Positions 33,820-44,467 of a stretch of 64,000 nt of DNA are shown here, in pieces (within the stretch, counting starts at the first letter, position 1; each line of letters begins with the position of its first letter). Below the pieces are notes generated by a model, which did not search any database, was not told the origin of the DNA, and saw nothing but the letters and a program-made list of their open reading frames with translations. Position numbers and translations under genes: made by a program. Source of the stretch: Rhizobium sp. (lineage in GTDB: Bacteria > Pseudomonadota > Alphaproteobacteria > Rhizobiales > Rhizobiaceae); assembly GCA_019739215.1 (NCBI GenBank), contig JAHHDR010000013.1, positions 1 through 64,000 of the forward strand. The letters run 5' to 3'.

Positions 33820-35779
33820 ATGGCCCTCGCGACCGCCGACGAACAAAAGACCTGGCGCAGGCCGACTTTGCGACTGATCCTCAGCGTGGTCATGGTCGGG
33901 TTGGTGCTGGCCGTGGCCGTATCGCTGATTGCCATCGGATTTGTTCGTGCCCGCCAGACGGCCGTCGAACGTGTCCAGGAGCGCATGAACGATTTCTCCG
34001 ATCGGCTGAACGGCCGGCTGGCCATGATTTCCAGCGATACTTCCACTTTCGTCAACATTTTTGCCACTGCGCTCGGCGCCTTCGCCGCCCCGCCGACCGA
34101 ACGGCTGGACGACAAGCTCACCTTCGCGCGCGAGGCACTCATCCGCTCGCCGACAGTCGACGGGATTTTCGTCGGCTATGCCGATGGCGCGTTCTTCCAG
34201 GCGATCAACCTCAGCGAGGCGGCGTGGCGCAAGACGCTGGACGCGCCGAAGGACGCCGCTATCGGAATCCGTATTGCCGGGCCGCGTTCAGTCGACGCGA
34301 ACACGATGCAGGTCTTTTTCCTCGATCCAGATGGCCGGCGGCTGCAATCTGAAAGGGTCGGGCAATCGGTTTTTGATCCCCGGGACCGCGCCTGGTACCA
34401 GCAAGCTCGAAACAGCAAGCTGGCCGTCGCCACCGGGCCTTATGCGACCGCCACCACCGGCGCCTTCGCCATGACCATTTCCCAAGCGCATGCCCGCAGT
34501 CCGGATACCGTGATCGGCGCCGACGTCCTGCTGAACCGGGTCACGGATTTCGTGACGAAGGAGTTGCTCACTCCCAACTCCATTGTCTTCGTGGCCAACG
34601 AAGCCGGCACGCCGGTCATCCACTCCAGCCCGGGCGTGATGCGCAAGATCATTGCCGCCACCCAGGAGAACGAGAGAGGCACTTCAAGCGAGACAGATCC
34701 CCTGACGCGCTCCCTGAGCCGGCTGCTGCAGGCTGGTGACGGGCGTGTCGAGGCCGTCAGCGTCGAAGGCCAGACCTATGTGGTGAAGACATCGAAACTG
34801 CCATCAACGCTGATGTTCGCCGGCAGCACCATCGTCATGGCCGCGCCGCTCGACGAGTTGCTCGGGCCAGCCTATGACATGCTGTTTCAGGGACTGGCAG
34901 TCGCCGGGGGCGTCATTGTCGTGGTGATCGTCGGAGCGCTCGTGCTGGCCGGGCGCATCACCCAGTCGCTCAACCGCCTGACCGAGAGCGCGCAGCGCCT
35001 GAGGGAACTCGATTTCCAGACCGACATTCTGGTCCCGAGTCGCGTTCATGAGATCCATACGCTCTCCGGCGCCATGAGCCAGGCGCGCGATGCGATCTTC
35101 ACCTTCGCCCTCTACGTGCCAAAGGAACTGGTCCGCAAGGGCATCCAGTCCGGCGAATTCTCCCGGCGCACCGCCACCCGCCAGAAGGTGACGGCGATCT
35201 TCACAGACATCTACGACTTCACCACGATCAGCGAGCACAATTCGCCGGAGGCCGTGGTGACCATGCTGTCGGAATATTTCGACATCTTGAGCCGCAGGGT
35301 GAATGCCAACAACGGCACCATCGTCCAGTTCCTCGGCGATTCGATCTTCGCCATGTGGAACGCACCTGTTCCAGACGACCGGCACGCCGAGAATGCCTGC
35401 CGGGCGGCGCTGGCCATGCGCGACGCATTGGCGATCTTCAATGCCGAACAGAGGCGCAAAGGCCTCCCTGAGTTCCGCACCCGTTTTTGGCATCCACACC
35501 GGCGAGGCTGTCGTCGGCAGCGTCGGCGCCGTCGATCGCCTGCAATATACCGCCATGGGCGACACGATCAACGTCGCCTCGCGTCTCGAGGGCATGAACA
35601 AGGAACACGGCACGACGATCCTGGCCAGCCGCGAAGTCTACGAGCACTGCCACGACAGCATTCTCTTCCGCCCGCTCGGCGAAGCCCATGCCAAGGGCCG
35701 CAAGGAGGAGATCGATCTCTACGAGGTTGTCGGTCTCAAGCACCCTGCCTTGGTGCCCGACAGCGAAGCGATGGCATGA
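33820..35779 (+). CDS. Membrane Cache-domain adenylate/guanylate cyclase, one frameshift
   Basis: Class III nucleotide cyclase of about 652 residues. An N-terminal transmembrane segment (ILSVVMVGLVLAVAVSLIAI) and a second one near residue 365 (VAGGVIVVVIVGALVLAG) bracket a periplasmic Cache-like sensor. A HAMP-like linker leads to the catalytic domain: KVTAIFTDIYDFTTISEH holds a metal Asp, and FLGDSIFAMWNAP the second. The frame breaks at T5 35484-35488, after which GIHTGEAVVGSVGAVDRLQY and GDTINVASRLEGMNKEHG continue in another frame to the stop at 35779. One T too many explains it. ATG 33820 has the better ribosome-binding spacing (GGGAG) than ATG 33814. Confidence 0.88.
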
Positions 35780-35866
35780 AGACGCCAGTCGCAAATGCTT
35801 TGCTTTTAAGAGAAATTTGATCTTTCGCCACTAGGCTGCACCTCCTGTTCACGACAATGGTGCTGG

Positions 35867-38164
35867 ATGAACCCTGCTTCCTGGCTCGCGCCCCTGGAAA
35901 GCGTTGCGATACTGGGTAGTGTCGTCGCGGCCTGGATCTGTCTTCGCAATCTCGCGCCTTCGCGGTGGCCCCGACTGGGCGGCATCGCCTTTGCGGTTTC
36001 CATGGGAATTGGCACGATCATCGTGATGTCGACATCGGTCGAACTCGCGCCGGGTGTCAGGTTCGACTTCCGCACATCGCTGCTGTCCGCCGCGGCGCTT
36101 ATCGGCGGTCCTGTCACGATTCTCGCCAGTGCGATGGCGGTCGCCTACCGCATCTATCTCGGCGGTGCCGGCATGGCCAGCGGTGTTGCCAATATTGCCC
36201 TGGTCACGCTGCTTGGGCTGGCATTTCACTACAGGGCAAGTGGACGTGAGCCGTCCACGGTATCGATCTTGCTACTCGCAGTCGCCAGTTCACTCGTCGG
36301 CCTGCTGGTCAGCCCCATGCTCCTGCCGGACGTTTTTGCCAAAGTGACGATCGAGAACTTCCTCGGCCTGTCCGCCTTCAAGGCCTTCGGTACTGCCTTC
36401 TGCGCGCTCGTCTTGCGGCAGGACAGCATTAACCGCAGGACCGGTGCAGAGAACCGGGTCTACCGCCAGATCTTCGAGACCCTGCCGGACAGTCTCAATG
36501 TCAAGGATGCGGCAGGGCGCTTCCTGCTCGCAAATCCGGCAACCGCCGTTCTCATGCGCGCCGGCAATTCCGCCAATCTCGCAGGCAAGACGGACTTCGA
36601 TTTCTATCCCGCCGCGGTCGCGGAGCGGTTCCGCCAGCAGGAAGCGACGATCATTGCCGAACAGCAGACCGTCACGCTCGACCAACTGGCCGTCCTGCCG
36701 GATGGCGAAGAGAGACATCTCGTTACCCTGAAGGCGCCGATGTTCGACGCCAGTGGCGCCTTCATCGGGCTCATCACGCACAATCGGGACGTGACCGAGA
36801 CGAACGCGCTCAAGCGCGACCTCGCCAGCGCGCGCGGAAAGCTGCAGGATGCAATCGACAACATGAGCGACGGCCTCGCCATGTATGACAAGGCCGGCCA
36901 CCTGCTCTACGTCAACCAACGATGCCACGCCCTCTTTCCGCTGTCCGGTCACCTGCTGGTACCGGGTGCGCATATCGCGGAGCTTGCAGCCGCATCGCTG
37001 GCGGTCAACGAAGGCGTGATTGCGGGACACGATGCCACCAAATGGCTTTCCGACCTCGGTGCCGACACGGCCCCCCAGAAGGACATCCTCTTCCAGCGCT
37101 TCGACGGTCGCTGGATCTCCACGCGCATCACGGTGGTCGAGGACGGTATCCTCTTCATCATCTCCGACGTCACGGAGGCGCGCAACGCCCAGGCCGAGCG
37201 CGAGCAGCAAATGCGCGAGTACCAGGCGCTGTTCGAGAATTCCGTCGCCGGCATCTATCGCTCGACGGTTGACGGGCGGATGCTGAAGGCAAACGCAGCG
37301 CTGGTGCGGCTCAATGGCTTCTCGAGCGAGACCGAAATGCTTGAGGGCGTCCGCGACATTGCCAAGGAATGGTATGTGAACCCGGCGCGGCGCGACGATT
37401 TCAAGCGTATCATGGCGAGTGAAGGTCGGGTGACGGACTTTGTGTCCGAGGTCTATCGCTACAGGACGCGCGAACGTATCTGGGTGTCGGAAACCGCGTG
37501 GAACGTGGCTTCAACCGACGGCAACCCTGCCTGTTACGAGGGAACCGTCATTGAGGTAACCGACCGCAAGCATGCGGAAGACGAGATCCACAGGACCAAC
37601 CTCAGGCTGCTGTCCCTCGCCGCGACGGATGGCTTGACGGGGCTCATGAATCGCCGTTCCTTCGACGAGATCCTCGACCGGGAGTTCACAAGCGCATCCT
37701 CACAGGGCAGGTCGATCAGCCTGATCATGATCGATGTCGATCATTTCAAACCCTACAACGACCGCTACGGCCACCAGGCCGGCGACGATTGCCTGCGCTT
37801 CCTCGCACAAATCCTCATGTCGGTCTGTCGCACGCCCTCCGACATCGCGTGCCGCTACGGCGGAGAAGAACTGGCAGTCATCCTTCCCGACACATCTGCC
37901 AGCGCAGCGCTGATTGTGGCAAGGCGGCTGGCCGAAAGCGTACGCGGCCTGAACCTGCGCCACGAAGGCAGCAGCACCGGGATCGTGACGGTCAGTGCAG
38001 GCATCGCCACGGCGTCTCCGGACCAGCGCATGTCTCCGGCGGCCCTGATCCGCCATGCCGACGAAGCGCTCTATGCGGCCAAGGCATCGGGCCGCGATCG
38101 CGTCGAAGTGCATGTGCCGGGCCTCTCCCGGCCGACGGGAACCGAAGCCGCCTGGATCATCTGA
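35867..38164 (+). CDS. Membrane PAS-PAS-GGDEF diguanylate cyclase with 5TM sensor (5TMR-LYT-like)
   Basis: A 765-residue second-messenger enzyme. Residues 1-185 contain five or six transmembrane segments resembling 5TMR_LYT, with RFDFRTSLLSAAALIGGPVT. Two to three PAS domains follow (YRQIFETLPDSLNVKDAAGR; LQDAIDNMSDGLAMYDKAGH; YQALFENSVAGIYRSTVDGR). The GGDEF domain begins at AATDGLTGLMNRRSFDE and has the active-site motif RYGGEEL (residue 665). The product-inhibition site RxxD is not intact: the sequence before it reads RTPSDIAC, so R is four, not three, residues from D. It should make cyclic di-GMP without normal feedback control. It lies 87 bp after the cyclase gene. Confidence 0.92.
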   Translation: MNPASWLAPLESVAILGSVVAAWICLRNLAPSRWPRLGGIAFAVSMGIGTIIVMSTSVELAPGVRFDFRTSLLSAAALIGGPVTILASAMAVAYRIYLGGAGMASGVANIALVTLLGLAFHYRASGREPSTVSILLLAVASSLVGLLVSPMLLPDVFAKVTIENFLGLSAFKAFGTAFCALVLRQDSINRRTGAENRVYRQIFETLPDSLNVKDAAGRFLLANPATAVLMRAGNSANLAGKTDFDFYPAAVAERFRQQEATIIAEQQTVTLDQLAVLPDGEERHLVTLKAPMFDASGAFIGLITHNRDVTETNALKRDLASARGKLQDAIDNMSDGLAMYDKAGHLLYVNQRCHALFPLSGHLLVPGAHIAELAAASLAVNEGVIAGHDATKWLSDLGADTAPQKDILFQRFDGRWISTRITVVEDGILFIISDVTEARNAQAEREQQMREYQALFENSVAGIYRSTVDGRMLKANAALVRLNGFSSETEMLEGVRDIAKEWYVNPARRDDFKRIMASEGRVTDFVSEVYRYRTRERIWVSETAWNVASTDGNPACYEGTVIEVTDRKHAEDEIHRTNLRLLSLAATDGLTGLMNRRSFDEILDREFTSASSQGRSISLIMIDVDHFKPYNDRYGHQAGDDCLRFLAQILMSVCRTPSDIACRYGGEELAVILPDTSASAALIVARRLAESVRGLNLRHEGSSTGIVTVSAGIATASPDQRMSPAALIRHADEALYAAKASGRDRVEVHVPGLSRPTGTEAAWII

Positions 38165-38282
38165 GCCGAATATTATGACTTCCTGATACGTGATCCGCAT
38201 GACGAGACGTGCCGTTCCGTGAACGGCCCGCCATCGCCGGACTTCTCATGCCGGAAAGATCCGGCCAGCAAGGAGGCGTGTC

Positions 38283-39173
38283 ATGGCAGTCATCAATTTC
38301 AGTACGGTGCAGAACGGCAGCAAGCTCAAGCTCGGCGGCGACACCCTTGTCTTCGACGGCGGCATCAGCGCCGCCGATGTGTCGATTGCGGAACTGGCGG
38401 GCGGTGTCCAGCTCAGCGTCGGCGCAAAGTCGGTCCTTCTCCGGAACTGGGAGATCGGCAATCTGAACTCGGCGCAGGTAACCTTCAACAACGGCTCCGA
38501 ACTGTTGGTCGGCGACACACTCTTCGCGCTCGCCGGCGACAACAATGGGAACATGCTCGAACCCTTCTTTCCGGGCAATCCTACCCGCGACCAGCTCCGC
38601 GGCATGGGCGGGGACGATGAGTTGCGGGGTGGTGCAGGCAACGACCTGTTGTTCGGCCAAGGCGGGGACGACACGCTCTATGGCGACGGCGACGAAGACT
38701 GGCTGGATGGCGGCAAGGGTAACGACACGCTGTTCGGCGGCACAGACAAGGATGTGCTGAAGGGCTTTGCCGGTGACGATACGCTGATCGGCGGCGAGCA
38801 CGCGGACCGGCTGGATGGCGGCAAGGGTGCCGACACGTTCCGGATCACCGCGGCGGAAAGCCCGAGCGCGGCCGGTGCCTACGACAAGGTCGTGGAATTC
38901 GTCTCGGGATCGGACATCTTCGACCTCGATCTCGCCGGCAGCGAGGAGAATTACATCGAGAAGCGCCTGAAGACGAATGACTTCGCCGACGCGCTCGACA
39001 AGGCGGTGGAACTCCTCGCGCTCAATGAGGGACTCAAGGACTACGTCTTCATCGCCGGCAACACCAAGGGGTGGCTTTTCGGCGAGTTCACCGACGACAC
39101 GACGCCGGACCTCGCAATTGAGATCGTCAACGGCCACGCGCTCGGCAAGCTGGACTTTGCCGACATCGTCTGA
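38283..39173 (+). CDS. Small RTX-type calcium-binding repeat protein
   Basis: A 296-residue protein with glycine-rich nonapeptide repeats between residues about 108 and 186: GGDDELRGGAGNDLLFGQGG, GNDTLFGGTDKDVLKG and GDDTLIGGEHADRLDGGKGA. No N-terminal signal peptide is present, as expected for type I secretion, but the C-terminal signal (ending LGKLDFADIV) is only suggestive. ATG 38283 follows AAGGAGGCGTGTC. No type I transporter genes lie nearby. Confidence 0.88.
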   Translation: MAVINFSTVQNGSKLKLGGDTLVFDGGISAADVSIAELAGGVQLSVGAKSVLLRNWEIGNLNSAQVTFNNGSELLVGDTLFALAGDNNGNMLEPFFPGNPTRDQLRGMGGDDELRGGAGNDLLFGQGGDDTLYGDGDEDWLDGGKGNDTLFGGTDKDVLKGFAGDDTLIGGEHADRLDGGKGADTFRITAAESPSAAGAYDKVVEFVSGSDIFDLDLAGSEENYIEKRLKTNDFADALDKAVELLALNEGLKDYVFIAGNTKGWLFGEFTDDTTPDLAIEIVNGHALGKLDFADIV

Positions 39174-39184
39174 CGGACCGCCGG

Positions 39185-40390
39185 TCAGCCGGGACGATGC
39201 CCCGGCATCCTCGGCAGGAAGATCGTGAGCAGGCCGAGCAGTGGCAGGTAGGACGAGACGCGGAAGACCCACGCAATGCCGTGGCTGTCGGCAAAATCTC
39301 CGAGCAAGGCAGCACCGAGGCCGCCCGCGCCGAAGGCAAGGCCGAAAAAGATACCGGCGATCATGCCGACGCGCCCGGGCACCAGTTCCTGCGCGAAGAC
39401 GACGATTGCCGAGAAGGCCGAGGCAAAGATCAGCCCGATCAGGACGACCAGAACGCAGGTCCAGAACAGGTTGGCATAGGGCAGCAGAAGCGCGAACGGA
39501 ATGACGCCCAGGATCGAGAACCAGATCACGAACCGCGCGCCGAACCTGTCGCCGATCGGGCCGCCCATGAAGGTCCCCACTGCGGCGGCGCCGAGGAACA
39601 GGAACAGCATGAGCTGGGAATTCTCGATCGACATGCCGAACTTCTCGATCGTGTAGAAGGTGAAGTAGCTGCTGATCGAGGCCATGTAGACATTCTTCGT
39701 CGACGTCAGCACCACCAGAATGACCAGTGCCCAGAGCACGCGTGCGCGAGAGAAGGGAAGCGTGCGGCTGGCGGCCGGGCGCGACGCGTTCTGCCGGCGA
39801 TGCTCCATGAACCAGCGTCCGACACGGGTCAGGATCATCATACCGACCAGCGCGATGACCGCGATCCACGCCACGCTGGACTGGCCGTATGGCAGCACGA
39901 CAAAGGCCGCGAGCAGCGGGCCGATCGCCTGCCCGGCATTGCCGCCGACCTGGAACAGCGATTGCGCCAGGCCGTGGCGACCGCCCGAGGCAAGGCGGGC
40001 GATGCGCGAGGATTCCGGATGGAAGACCGCCGAGCCGAAGCCGATCATGCAGGCCGCCACCACCAGCAATTCATAACTGTGGGCGTTGCCGAGCAGGATC
40101 AGGCCGAAGAAGGTGCTCGCCATGCCGACCGGCAGCGAATAGGGCATCGGCCAGCGATCGGTCACCAGCCCGACGACCGGCTGCAACAGCGACGCCGTGA
40201 CCTGGAACGCCAGCGTCAGCAGGCCGATCTGGACGAAGTCGAGATTGTAGTTGGCCTTGAACAACGGATAGAGTGACGACAGCAGCGACTGCATGATGTC
40301 ATTGATGCCATGGCAAATGCTGACGGCCATGATGACCGCCAGGGTCGTCTTGCCATAGCCGACATTCGTTTCCCGATCCGCTACCGCCAT
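39185..40390 (-). CDS. MFS exporter, fosmidomycin resistance protein (Fsr)-like
   Basis: A 401-residue, twelve-segment major facilitator. The N-terminal SICHGINDIMQSLLSSLYPLF and FQVTASLLQPVVGLVTDRWP segments match the Fsr group. The loop motif GGPIGDRFGARFVIW is the MFS motif A copy in the second half. It probably exports small toxic compounds; no substrate evidence. The gene is convergent with the RTX gene, with 11 bp between them. Confidence 0.88.
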   Translation of the reverse strand: MAVADRETNVGYGKTTLAVIMAVSICHGINDIMQSLLSSLYPLFKANYNLDFVQIGLLTLAFQVTASLLQPVVGLVTDRWPMPYSLPVGMASTFFGLILLGNAHSYELLVVAACMIGFGSAVFHPESSRIARLASGGRHGLAQSLFQVGGNAGQAIGPLLAAFVVLPYGQSSVAWIAVIALVGMMILTRVGRWFMEHRRQNASRPAASRTLPFSRARVLWALVILVVLTSTKNVYMASISSYFTFYTIEKFGMSIENSQLMLFLFLGAAAVGTFMGGPIGDRFGARFVIWFSILGVIPFALLLPYANLFWTCVLVVLIGLIFASAFSAIVVFAQELVPGRVGMIAGIFFGLAFGAGGLGAALLGDFADSHGIAWVFRVSSYLPLLGLLTIFLPRMPGHRPG

Positions 40391-40563
40391 CGGAAGCTCC
40401 GCAATCTGATCTGACGTTATTTGGACGCCTGTCTAGCAGGCTCCGCAAACGCTGATAAGGTCGCTTTTGTCCTCAGCGGTTCGCCGGCCAGCAAAAATCT
40501 CGACGCCTCAAGTGACAAGATGCGGACGAGCGCTGCATTGCCGGACCATCTCGCTCTCCCGCC

Positions 40564-41988
40564 TCAGCTTCGCCCGAACGTGTCCTCGAGCCGGATGATG
40601 TCGTCCTCTCCAAGATAGGACCCGGTCTGGACCTCGATCAGTTCCAGCAGGATCTTGCCGGGATTGGTGAGACGGTGGACATCGCCCTGCGGAATGTAGA
40701 CGGACTGGTTCTCGCGCAGCATCTGCACCGTGTCGCCGATCTGCACCTCCGCCGTGCCGCGAACCACGATCCAGTGCTCGGAGCGATGATGGTGCTTCTG
40801 CAGCGAAAGCTGCTTGCCGGGCTTGACGAACAGTCGCTTGACCTGGAACCGCTCACCGACAAGGACCGACGAATATCCGCCCCACGGCCGGTAGCTCGTA
40901 CGGTGCTCCTCGGTCAGCTTCGCTGTCGCCTTGTCCTTGGCGAGCGCCTTGACGACCCGGCCGACATCCTGTGCGTCCGAGAGCCTGCCGACATAGACCG
41001 CGTCTTCCGACACCACCACGACTGCATCCTCCACCCCGTTGACGGCGACATGCGTGCCCTCGGAGAGCACGAAGGAATTCTTCGCGTTGAACAGGCTGAC
41101 CGGGCCGCGCGTGACATTGCCGTCCGCATCCGCCTCGCTTTCCTTCCAGACCGCATCCCACGCACCGAGATCGGACCAGCGGATCGGCGACGGGACGACG
41201 GAGGCCAACGCCGTCCGCTCGAAGATCGCATAGTCGACGGAAATATCCGGCGACGCCGAAAACTCCGCTTCGCCGAGCCTGATGAAGTCCAGGTCCTCAC
41301 GCGCCGTCTTCACCGCGGCTTCGGCGGCGGCCAGCACCTCAGGTGCGAGCGCCCGGCATTCCGACAGGAACGTAGCACTGTCGAACAGGAACATGCCCGA
41401 ATTCCAGTAGTAATTGCCCTTGGCGATCATCTCCTTGGCCCGCGCTTCGTCCGGCTTCTCGACGAACCGGGCGACATGATGTGCACCGCTCGCCTCGCTT
41501 TCGCCGGCTTCGATGTAGCCGAACCCTGTGGCCGGCGCCGTGGGCGTGATGCCGAAGGTCGCGAGTCGTCCGTCTCGCGCCGCCGCGGCCGCCGTATCGA
41601 TGGCCGTCAGATAGGCGTCGTCCATCGCGATATTGTGGTCGGATGCAAGGACATGCACCATCCGCGGGCCGTTGCGCGAAGCAACCAGCGCCGCCGCGGC
41701 AATGGCGGGAGCGGTGTTGCGCGCGGCAGGTTCGAGCAGCACGGCCTCGAGTTCGACGCCCGCTTCCTGGGCCTGTTCTGCCACGAGGAAGCGGTATTCG
41801 GAATTGGTCACAACGATGGGCTTGTCGTAGCGCGTCGGGTCGGCGAGGCGCTTCAACGTCAACTGAAACAGCGACAGGTCTCCGGTCAAGGCGAGGAACT
41901 GCTTGGGCCGCTGCGACCGCGACATCGGCCAGAGGCGCGTCCCCTTTCCGCCAGCAAGAATTACCGGAACGATCAGATCGTTGGCCAT
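40564..41988 (-). CDS. manC: Mannose-1-phosphate guanylyltransferase / mannose-6-phosphate isomerase
   Basis: A bifunctional enzyme of 474 residues supplying GDP-mannose for exopolysaccharide. The N-terminal nucleotidyltransferase begins VPVILAGGKGTRLWPMSRSQ (GDP-mannose signature) and includes VEKPDEARAKEMI. The C-terminal cupin isomerase domain reads RPWGGYSSVL, QLSLQKHHHRSEHWIVVRGT and YIPQGDVHRLTNPG. ATG 41988 follows GGTGGAGACATTC; the upstream GTG gives a four-residue extension. No polysaccharide cluster is adjacent. Confidence 0.96.
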   Translation of the reverse strand: MANDLIVPVILAGGKGTRLWPMSRSQRPKQFLALTGDLSLFQLTLKRLADPTRYDKPIVVTNSEYRFLVAEQAQEAGVELEAVLLEPAARNTAPAIAAAALVASRNGPRMVHVLASDHNIAMDDAYLTAIDTAAAAARDGRLATFGITPTAPATGFGYIEAGESEASGAHHVARFVEKPDEARAKEMIAKGNYYWNSGMFLFDSATFLSECRALAPEVLAAAEAAVKTAREDLDFIRLGEAEFSASPDISVDYAIFERTALASVVPSPIRWSDLGAWDAVWKESEADADGNVTRGPVSLFNAKNSFVLSEGTHVAVNGVEDAVVVVSEDAVYVGRLSDAQDVGRVVKALAKDKATAKLTEEHRTSYRPWGGYSSVLVGERFQVKRLFVKPGKQLSLQKHHHRSEHWIVVRGTAEVQIGDTVQMLRENQSVYIPQGDVHRLTNPGKILLELIEVQTGSYLGEDDIIRLEDTFGRS

Positions 41989-42275
41989 GAATGTCTCCAC
42001 CTCGAATTTTCACCGCAGCGCCCAGCGCGAACCCATCTGCTCAATAGCGCGACACCACCGTCAGGGCCATCCCTCGGGCGCCGGCATGCATTGCGCGCGA
42101 CTGTGGCGCAAAGACGGTGCCAGAAGGTTAGCAGGATGCTTTCGGGTCCGATTTCTTCGGCGGTATCCTTAACGCGCGGCTTTCACGGGGGGTCATGGCG
42201 TTTGGCGCGGACATGCCCGGTGAAATGCTGCAAAACTGCGCCAATCCGTATGATTCGCGAAAAGGGGTGGAGTGC

Positions 42276-43870
42276 ATGCAGCGGCTGGCGGCCTATGTGA
42301 TCCTGAGTTCGGGCCTCAAGCGCTTTCTCATCGCCCTGATTGCCGGTGCGCTGACCGCGTTGTCGCAACCGCCATTCAACGTCTTTGCGATCAACTTCCT
42401 GACCCTGCCGGTGCTGCTCTGGCTGGTGGATGGGGCAAGCGGCCACCCCGATCGGGGCTACCTTCGCCGGCGGCTGCCGTCTTTCTGGGTGGGCTGGAGC
42501 TTCGGGCTCGGCTATTTCGTCGCTGGCCTGTGGTGGACCGGCGCGGCCCTGCTGGTCGAGGCCGACGAATTTGCCTGGGCCCTGCCGCTCGCGATCCTGG
42601 GTCTGCCCGCCTATCTCGCGCTGTTCTACGGCCTTGCGACGCTGCTCGCGCGGATTCTCTGGACCGACGGGCTGACCCGCCTCTTCGCCCTCGCCGCTGC
42701 GTTCGGCCTTGCGGAATGGCTGCGGGCAACGACACTGACCGGCTTCCCCTGGAACGCCATCGGCTATTCGATCATGCCGTTCCCGGTGATGATGCAATCC
42801 GTGGCCCTGACCGGAAGCTATGCGATGAACACGCTGGCGGTGCTCGTCTTCGCCGCACCCGCGCTGATCTTCACCGGCCGTGGTGGACGCGCCTCGGCCG
42901 GAATCGCGCTTGTCCTCTTCGCAGGTCACCTGGGCTACGGCGCATGGCGGCTCCAGGCTCCGGTCGAAAGCCGGGGCGAGGGAGCGAGGACCGTGCGCAT
43001 CGTTCAGCCGATGATCGACCAGGCTGCCAAGATCGACGACAGCGAGCGCAGCCGCATCTTCGAGGACCATCTCCGGCTCACCATCGCCAAGCCGAAGGAC
43101 GGCGGCAAGCGGCCGGATTATGTCGTCTGGCCAGAAACGTCGATCCCTTTCATCCTGACGCAGAATCCCGATGCACTCGTGCGCATCGCAGATGCATTGG
43201 AAGACGGTCAGATCCTGATCGCTGGCGCGGTCCGCACCGAAAATGACGGCGCCGGCACGCCGACCCGCTATTACAACTCCGCCTACATGATCGATTCACA
43301 AGGCCAGATCATCGCGGCTTCCGACAAGGTGCATCTGGTTCCCTTCGGGGAATACCTGCCGTTCGAGGCGCTATGGGGCAGCATCGGATTGAATGCCATC
43401 GCCGCCTTCCCGGGCGGCTACAGCGCCGCGCCGCGTTTCGAGCAACTGACGGCACCCGATGGCACGAAATTCCTGCCTCTCATCTGCTACGAGGTGATTT
43501 TTCCGCTCGAGAGCGCCGCCGCCGCGGAAGGCGCCGATGCGATCGTCAAACCTCACGAACGATGGCTGGTTCGGCTACACGCCCGGCCCATGGCAGCATT
43601 TCCAGCAGGCGCGCATTCATTCCGTGGAAACAGGCTTGCCGGTGATCCGAAAACTCCAACAGCGGCGTATCCGCCATTATCGATGGTCATGGCCGGATCC
43701 GTTCCGGACTCGACTTCGGTGCAATAGGCGTCATAGATGGTGAAATTCCACCGAAAGTAGAGTTGCCCGCGTGGAGCCAAACAAGGCAACTTTACTTTTG
43801 GTTGCTGGAGTTCTGTCTCGTTTTGGCACCCCTTTTCACGCGCATGAGTTTTAGTTTCACGCGTAATTGA
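42276..43870 (+). CDS. lnt: Apolipoprotein N-acyltransferase, two frameshifts near the C-terminus
   Basis: Adds the third acyl chain to lipoproteins at the inner membrane. An N-terminal group of transmembrane segments ([20 protein letters not shown] onward) precedes the nitrilase domain, whose triad is Glu in [10 protein letters not shown], Lys in [15 protein letters not shown] and Cys in LICYEVIFP. At 43548-43550 one extra A shifts the frame; [20 protein letters not shown] then runs in a second frame. A further event near 43655-43670 moves [17 protein letters not shown] to a third frame, ending with a transmembrane helix and the stop at 43870. ATG 42276 follows AAGGGGTGGAGTGC. First gene of the lnt-regulator-metK-trmB locus. 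Confidence 0.9.
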
Positions 43871-44019
43871 CCAAAAACCCCTAAAAAGGCATAGTGTCTC
43901 AACCGGCCAATTCGCGTTAAAGTGAATGCATGCGCGGAGCTTTCGTCAAGGCGAAAAGATGCACGTACTGCAATCGAAGACGGGTAACCGGTGACATTCC
44001 TAAACAGGATAACTAGACA

Positions 44020-44439
44020 ATGGAAAACAAGAAGAAGCCCAACCCGATCGACATACATGTCGGAAGCCGGATCCGGTTGCGCCGCACGATGCTTGGCATG
44101 AGCCAGGAAAAACTGGGAGAAAGCCTGGGGATCACTTTCCAGCAGATCCAGAAATATGAAAAGGGCACGAACCGGGTCGGCGCCAGCCGTCTGCAGGCGA
44201 TTTCCGGTATTCTCAACGTGCCGGTGTCATTCTTCTTCGAGGACGCGCCCGACGGCAACCCTGCCAACACGCCCGCAGGAATGGCCGAAGCGTCGAGCTC
44301 CAACTATGTCGTGGACTTCCTGTCCTCGTCCGAGGGGCTGCAGCTCAACCGTTCATTCGTCAAGATCAGCGACCCCAAGGTGCGGCGCAAGATCGTCGAT
44401 CTCGTCAAGGCGCTCGCCGCCGACGCCGAAGTCGAGTAG
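44020..44439 (+). CDS. XRE-family transcriptional regulator (PhrR-like)
   Basis: A 139-residue DNA-binding protein. The helix-turn-helix spans residues about 15-70: IRLRRTMLGMSQEKLGESLG followed by ITFQQIQKYEKGTNRVGASRL. The C-terminal half (NYVVDFLSSSEGLQLNRSFV, IVDLVKALAAD) is typical of the conserved rhizobial regulator located between lnt and metK, called PhrR in Sinorhizobium. ATG 44020 lies 149 bp after lnt. The frame is intact although the neighbours are not. Confidence 0.93.
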   Translation: MENKKKPNPIDIHVGSRIRLRRTMLGMSQEKLGESLGITFQQIQKYEKGTNRVGASRLQAISGILNVPVSFFFEDAPDGNPANTPAGMAEASSSNYVVDFLSSSEGLQLNRSFVKISDPKVRRKIVDLVKALAADAEVE

Positions 44440-44467
44440 CACTCGACAACCGGCCCGCATGCAACAA

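Noticed and set aside
40421..40618. 65-codon plus-strand ORF between the MFS and manC genes
   Set aside because: No ribosome-binding site, no recognisable sequence, and it overlaps the manC 3' end.
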